Assembly (NCBI RefSeq): GCF_020379485.1
Contig: NC_063447.1
Span: forward strand, 59,137,452 to 59,201,451
Direction of reading: 5' to 3'
Length of the DNA: 64,000 bases
Source of the DNA: Brassica napus
Taxonomy: Eukaryota > Streptophyta > Magnoliopsida > Brassicales > Brassicaceae
Every line of letters starts with the position of its first letter. Position 1 is the stretch's first letter. Below the pieces are notes generated by a model. That model saw only the letters and a list, made by a program, of their open reading frames with translations. It had not been told where the DNA came from and searched no databases. Positions 58,350 to 64,000 of this stretch are shown piece after piece. Position numbers and translations under genes: made by a program.

Positions 58350-58969
58350 AAGTTTGAAATGTTTACGATGGAGGAAGCGAGGACGGGTGGGATCAGTGCC
58401 CGGCCCTGGAAGAAAGCAAAAGTGTATACAGCCTTTAAAAACACAAATATTTTCAGTCTATTTTCAACAACATAGTAGAAGTTTGGACTGGTACTATGTT
58501 AAACAATTAATGATACGGTGATATCCTTTTACTTTTTTTACATTTTCTTTATTGAATTTGAGGTTTACACAGTAAACATTTCATGCAACTTTACTTGGAC
58601 CAGTGGATGATAAGCATAATACGACACGTACGATATTCTTTGACCAACATATTCTACCTTTTCTTTATTGATCATTTTGAAGTCGACTTAATAAACTTTG
58701 CATGTTGAGCTAGTTGAATGACAACTGACAAACATAAACTAGACACGTTTTAAACTTGTGGATTATTTGTATTTGCCCAAAAAAATGTTTCTTTGGTGAC
58801 TTTACATGCATTGGGGTTTTTTTAGTACTCTCTCAAAAAGAAAAAATGTAGAAAATAGAAGGAATGTTCTTCTTTGATAAACATCTCCAACATTGGTAAA
58901 TAACCAAAATACATGTATCAATATATTACTCGTCAATCTATCTATAATTGTTTTTTTCAGTTACAAAAA

Positions 58970-58975
<6 letters not shown>

Positions 58976-59004
<29 letters not shown>
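58976..59004. repeat. (A)n(TA)n low-complexity tract
   Basis: A poly(A) run followed by about 13 TA units. Confidence 0.95.
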
Positions 59005-59005
<1 letters not shown>

Positions 59006-59055
59006 TACTCGTCATATTTTTATATTTAAATTTAATTACGTAATAAAATTAGAGA

Positions 59056-59331
59056 AATTTTCTAGGATAACCATTTTTAAGTTTTTGTCACAAAAATAGT
59101 CCTTCATGAAATGACCAAAATAAGTTTTTTTAAAAAGTAAAAATATAGGGTTAACTAATTTAGACTTAGGGTTTAGAGTTAAGGGGTGGAGTTTTGGGGA
59201 TAGAGTTTCAAATTTTTTAAAATAAAAAATAAATATTAAATTTTTCAAAATAAAAATGGATTATTTTGGTTATTTTCTTTCTTGAGAGCTATTTTGTGAC
59301 AAAAACTTAAAAAATGTTATCTGAGAAAATT
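59056..59331. mobile_element. MITE with ~40-bp inverted ends (AATTTTCT..)
   Basis: The left end AATTTTCTAGGATAACCATT TTTAAGTTTTTGTCACAAAA and the inverse of the right end AATTTTCTCAGATAACATTT TTTAAGTTTTTGTCACAAAA match with few changes. The interior contains TAGGGTTTAGAGTTAAGGGG, a sequence I know as common in Brassicaceae genomes. It lies inside the duplicated JOX4 upstream copy. Confidence 0.8.
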
Positions 59332-60207
59332 GCCGTAAAATTATACTAATATTAGTCAGATGAAATACTAACTTAAGAGACTATGTCACTATTCCATTAA
59401 TATTGCTCTTAGAAATTGAGGAGATGGAGAACAAATTTCCGCACCCTACGGCAGTTTGCAACTAATTTTTCTTTTTTTATGTTTCACTTTGTTTAATGTT
59501 TAACTAAAATGGTTTTTATAAGAAATTAAGTTTTCAATATATTAGACAAAATTTAATTTAATATTTTTCAGTTACATACATGTATTACATTTTATTGGTT
59601 GACTTAATTATATTAATGATATTTTATATAGTCAAGATAAATTTTATAAAACATTTTGCACATTTATAATAGAAAGCCTATTATGAGAGAGACCTGAAGC
59701 TAAGATATGTAAACTATTCAAAAAAATTGTTTTTTTTTGTTGTTCTCATGTCCTATAATTGTTTTTCTCTATTTAAAATTTTGTTTTTCCTTTTAAATCT
59801 AACTATTTAATTTTAAACCTTTAATATGATTCATGGCTTTACAGTAAAAGAATATTAAAAAAAACTTATGTACGATCAGCGCATCGTTTTTGAATGTTTG
59901 ACTTGAATAAGCTTAAACTACTGAAAGATGAGTAGGGCAGTTTTTAATACTTTTCTTATCAATGAACCAACTATGAGTATGCATATCCAGCCTCAGGAAA
60001 GATCAAGAATACTTTCCGTACTCTTTGTGCTAACACAATACGCTAAACAAACTATTAAAAAGTAAACATGAACAGATATGGTTTGATGCCAATCATCATG
60101 AGATTATTCTTTCTTACATAGTGTAAGGTTACAGTTTACATATTATTTAGGTACGATTATATAAGTACGTAGGAGTAACTGACTTTTCTCGGGATATATC
60201 TCAATTC

Positions 60208-62181
60208 TCATGTGCTTGCCAACAGTGAATCAACTTGGTTTTTCCCACTAGGACCCTTTTGTCGAATCAGAAGGCGGTACTCGTCGAACCTGATCGGTTT
60301 ATAAAGAGCAGGTCGGTCTTTGGTTAATAGTGCTTTAACCGGTCCGATCGGGATATCACTTCTCGGGTTGTAGAAGAGTGCCAAGGAGACTCGATCCATA
60401 CCGGAATTAACGACCACCTGATGCTCCACGCTTTTGTAAATTCCGTTGCTAAGTATCTACAATTTGATCCCAACATATTGTTTGGTTATATGAATTTGCT
60501 AAAAATAATATCGTTATAGAAACACTATTACTTTTATATATTCCGCAGAATGGAGACTTTCTATATAACATATGAGCCTAGGACATAAAATCTTATTGGT
60601 TTTTGCTACGACAGATCTAGGGCTTTAAATTTTATTTTGCATGCTCCATGTAGAGTTTCAGTATTATATGTAAATGAACAATAAAGTCTCTAAAACCATA
60701 TATATGGCGATGTCTATTTTGTTCTCCAGGTTATCAGTAGTTTAAAATGTTCAAAAAGGTAAAATATAATTAAGAACCAGTACCTGAACTTGATCTCCAA
60801 TGTTAACGATCAAAGCATTGGGCACGGATTTAATGGTGACCCAGCAGTCACCACGACGGACCTGGAGGCCAGCGACCTCCTCGTCGGGGAGGACAATGGT
60901 GATGCCACCCGGGTCAGAATGAGAAGAGAGACCTAAAGTTAGGTGTGGCTGAGGGCATTTTGGGTAAAAGTTTGCTCTCAGATTAGCTCCAACTTTGTCT
61001 TCTCCTCCAAAGGCCTTCATGAGATGGTTTGGTTCTAAACCTAAACTCTCTGACAATGTCTCCACTAGCCTCTCACACAGTTTTCTCACTTCTTCTCCGT
61101 ACTCTTCGATCAATTCTCTGCATCGGTGAAAAAGTATGTTTTTAATATTAATATAATACGTGTACTGCTTGATTGTAGACAAATTGTTTGTGAAATATGT
61201 TTACTACTAAATTTTGTGATCTTACAGTCACTAAAAATAAGAGAGAAAAACAATCGTTAAAAGTTTTAAGACAATTAACACACAATACAAAGTTAATTGC
61301 GAATGTTATGTATCTCTTATATGTATATATGTAATAGTCATGATTCATGTGGTGTGTGACCACATGAAACGTGTTCATACATGGACACGTGCCTAAATAA
61401 ACATATTGACCAGACGGCCATGTGTGTACGTATTTACAAGTTGTACTTCACGTAATCAAGATGCATCAACAGCTATAAATCAAAACACACACACGAAACG
61501 TGTGTCCCCATGCAAACATCCACTTAGTAAACATATCTTTTTTAAGTAGAGGGTTTCTTTAAGAACATAAACACATGAGAATTATAATGTACATATATCA
61601 ACTACACCTATACCTTAGACGCAGATGTCAAGAAACTTATGTCATGGACGTATATAGAATAACAGGTTTGATTGGTATTCTGCATATGTATATACTAAAT
61701 ACCTTATCTTAGGAGGCTGAGATGGCCACTTGGAAGGGTTTCTAATGGAAGAAGGCAAGTAATTGAGAAAGAAATAATCACTCCAATCTAACTTAGCATC
61801 TTTCACAACCCCAACCCTGCTTCCATAGCCTTCATATGTGTCTGGTGAGTTTGCGTACTTTCGTTTCACCTCTACGGGTAAATCAAAGAACTCTCGCCAC
61901 GCTCCCCTCACACTCTCCATCAGCGCATGGTCTACACCATGGTTCACCACTTGGAAGAAACCCCACTCCTCACACGCATTCCTCACGCGCCTCAGCCCCT
62001 CCGGCTTCCTCCACACGTCTCTCATGTCTAGCACGGGTACTTCCATGTCAAGACCGGATTGGTCGGAGTTGTAGACCGGTCTCTGATGAACCGGTTTAAC
62101 ATAGCGGTTTGGGACGGTGGATATGCCGGCTTGGGACAAGGTTTGAACGGAAACAATCGGCTCTGGCCAGCTTGCAACCAT
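60208..62181 (-). CDS. JOX4: Jasmonate-induced oxygenase JOX4 (2-oxoglutarate/Fe(II) dioxygenase)
   Basis: Cytosolic 2-oxoglutarate-dependent dioxygenase that hydroxylates jasmonic acid to 12-OH-JA, damping jasmonate responses (function known for the Arabidopsis JOX/JAO family). Three exons on the minus strand: 62181-61703, 61117-60784 and 60456-60208, GT/AG, giving 353 aa. The N-terminal DIOX_N part has VPVLDM and ACEEWGFFQVVNHGV. The double-stranded beta-helix core carries the Fe ligands His226, Asp228 (SSHSDPGG) and His283 (SVEHQVVV), and Arg293-x-Ser295 (RVSLALF) for 2-oxoglutarate. NYLPSSIRNPSKWPSQPPKI and the end GKNQVDSLL match JOX4 rather than JOX1-3. No lesion is seen. A TATTTATA element near 62290 lies upstream; this promoter is duplicated at 58.35-59.7 kb. 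Confidence 0.94.
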
Positions 62182-62620
62182 TTTTTTTCTTTTGTGAATT
62201 GTGTTGTATTAGAAGACACTCAAGAAAAGAGATGTAAAGGGAAGAATGAAAGTTTTAGATGGTAGAAGGAAGCGAGGACGAGTAGGGGTATAAATACAGG
62301 AAAATAAACCGAAATGAAACGTGAAACAATTAATGAGACGGTATTTTTTTGATTCACTGTATTTTTTTAATTGAATTTCTAGTTCGACCTAATATACTTT
62401 GCATGTTGAGCTAATTGGATGGAAAAAAAAAACATAATAAGACACGTTTTTGTAGAGTTGTGGATAGATGCCGACAATATTTCATTTTTTTTCTTATTGA
62501 CTTTTGAAGTTAGGGAGATGGAGAACGAATGTCGGCGCCGTGCGATGGTTTGCAACTCATTAATTAATTAGTTAAGAGCTATATGGGAGAGACCAAAAGA
62601 TAACACGTTATCATCACGTG
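62182..62620 (-). promoter_or_regulatory. JOX4 upstream region
   Basis: 5' UTR and promoter of the minus-strand JOX4. TATTTATA (minus) near 62289-62296 may serve as TATA box. The TCACGTG context at about 62615 and ACACGTT sites are candidate bHLH sites, in line with jasmonate induction of the family. The region is the source or sister of the copy at 58350-59705. Confidence 0.45.
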
Positions 62621-64000
62621 TTTAGCTGTGGTCTCCTACTGAAGTCTTTCCTCAGTTACATTAATCTTAGGATACAATCTTCAAATTAAAATGACACTTG
62701 AATGAACAGACTTAATAATATAGTTTTTTTTTGCCTCTTTTTGTACAATACATAGATGTATTTACACGAAATGATATGCCAATATATTGTCTACTATATA
62801 TAACTAATTTACAAGTATTCTATTTCAATATAGTTAAAATGAAACAAAATTCATGGTCTCAAACACCATGAGTTCAGAAGAACGAGATTGTATAAATCTC
62901 ATAGGTTGGATGAACTCCACATTGTCAACAATAAACAAAAAAAGCTAATTCATAGTGATCGTCTCGTTTTCAACTTTTCATTGTATTTATATAAGCCCAT
63001 TCATAGTCTATACCAAATATAAAAAGCTGGAAAATCGTGTTTTCAGAACCTGACAACGTAAAACTGGAGCACAGGCACTTGAAAAGTAAACATTTGACAT
63101 AGTGAATAAACATGATTATTCAGAATACCTCATGTAATCACGTTGAAACCACATCCACTTGTAAAATATTATTAACCTCTTTTACTGATCAATACCGATC
63201 GCATTTTGAAATTTTAGTTAAAAACAATACAGATCGCAATTTTCAAAAAGGAAATTAAACACTTTTCAACCATATGTTTAGTTGTTGGACAAAAGTCTCT
63301 TTCTTTGAAATATTATTGCGAATAACGGGACCATACAGTAGAGAAGAAGCAATGTATATTGATGATTATGTATCACATGTCTTATTTAAAATCGGCTGAA
63401 TACATTAAGGGTTTCATATCGGCTGAATCATCAGTGCTATGACTCATCGTTGCGAATGATAGTGCTAACCTTGCATACATACCCTGTATATTAATTGATG
63501 AACATTTTAAAAGATGTAACCTCAATTTTGTATTAATTAAAATAAGTCCCAATGCATAGGTGACACTCAATTAGGTAGTCAATTACATTCAATTGAAAAA
63601 TAAGTAGGTCCACATTCGATTTTTATATGTTGTTAAATACATAAGTTGGTCAAACTATATGATATAATGATATGATATGTTATTTTCTTTCCTTAAATCA
63701 AACCTACTGAATTACCATAAATGACTAATATATATATATGACAATTAATGATTTTAATAATAAAGATTTGATAACAATTTATATCTCCTCCATCATTTTT
63801 TGTTTAATTTTATATTATTAAAATAAATTAAACAATCAAATTAGCTATAAAAGTAAAATTTAGATTTTTTTTGTATATGTTATATTTTGAATTTTTAAAA
63901 ACAACAATAAATGACTAAAACTATTAAAATTATTATGTTAAAAATTAATGATCAATGGTTTAACATTTTTATTATAAGAAGATACACATGATTTTAAAAC
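62621..64000. other. Intergenic, AT-rich, no gene seen
   Basis: No exon-like stretch. A 62-codon minus-strand frame at 63382-63570 has no recognisable motif. AATCGGCTGAAT... and TATCGGCTGAATCAT form a short direct repeat at about 63391-63430. Confidence 0.5.

Larger units (their letters stand above)
58350..59705 (-). repeat. Diverged second copy of the JOX4 upstream region, no gene attached
   Basis: Collinear matches to 62250-62610 in the same orientation: GGAAGCGAGGACGGGTGGG (58374 vs 62268), AAACAATTAATGATACGGT (58501 vs 62325), TTTGCATGTTGAGCTAGTTG (58697 vs 62399), GACACGTTTT..A..TTGTGG (58742 vs 62440), GGAGATGGAGAACAAAT (59411 vs 62514) and TATGAGAGAGACC (59682 vs 62582). The copy is spread over ~1.35 kb instead of ~0.35 kb because AT repeats and a MITE were added. 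No JOX exon remains beside it. Confidence 0.8.

Noticed and set aside
1..64000. CRISPR array or bacterial operon
   Set aside because: Introns, LTR elements, SINEs and plant gene families show nuclear plant DNA; the 39-bp repeats at 514-697 have no unique spacers.

Overview
This is plant nuclear DNA from the family Brassicaceae, most likely a Brassica or close relative. It is AT-rich, with intron-containing genes, tRNA-primed Copia elements, a SINE with perfect target duplications and many foldback MITEs. The best-preserved genes, in order, are AUX1 (+), an uncharacterised basic Ser-rich protein (-), CAX1 (-), an SGNH/GDSL esterase (+), PDX1.1 (+) and JOX4 (-). From memory this is the order of Arabidopsis chromosome 2 from about At2g38120 to At2g38240. 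The window therefore looks like one copy of that block, with some genes lost and much repeat DNA added. Locus names are recalled, not searched. Exon boundaries were read by hand from GT/AG sites and checked by reading-frame arithmetic.

Layout. 1-6.6 kb: repeat-derived and AT-rich DNA; a possible retroelement leader with a 39-bp tandem repeat lies at the left edge. 6.65-11.34 kb: a complete but mutated Copia retrotransposon on the minus strand, with LTRs, PBS, polypurine tract and a 5-bp target duplication. 12.9-14.9 kb: MITE-like repeats. 15.5-19.7 kb: AUX1. 20.9-21.2 kb: a SINE. 21.6-23.2 kb: remains of an alpha-1,4-glycosyltransferase-like gene (At2g38150 type), split by a 1.3-kb solo LTR. 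23.4-25.3 kb: the At2g38160-like gene. 26.2-29.8 kb: CAX1. 30-37 kb: repeats, a SINE and a rearranged Copia fragment. 38.4-40.0 kb: the GDSL esterase. 40.9-46.3 kb: gene fragments around a very young Copia element whose two LTRs read as identical. 47.2-47.7 kb: a small two-exon gene for a probable secreted Gly/Asn/Tyr-repeat peptide, with a MITE immediately upstream of its TATA box. 48.8-50.2 kb: a dead Copia fragment. 51.7-55.0 kb: a decayed partial copy of the GDSL region. 55.4-56.5 kb: two inverted-repeat elements. 57.0-58.0 kb: PDX1.1. 58.3-59.7 kb: a second copy of the JOX4 upstream region without its gene. 60.2-62.2 kb: JOX4.

The genes do not form one pathway. They encode auxin uptake, vacuolar Ca2+/H+ exchange, an esterase, vitamin B6 synthesis and jasmonate inactivation, and are together because of ancestral gene order. 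The most interesting points are the unrecognised secreted repeat peptide with a MITE-supplied G-box, the promoter-only relic of a JOX4 duplicate, the glycosyltransferase gene broken by a solo LTR, the GDSL duplication with internal exon-intron triplication, and the recent Copia insertion with a single premature stop in gag.
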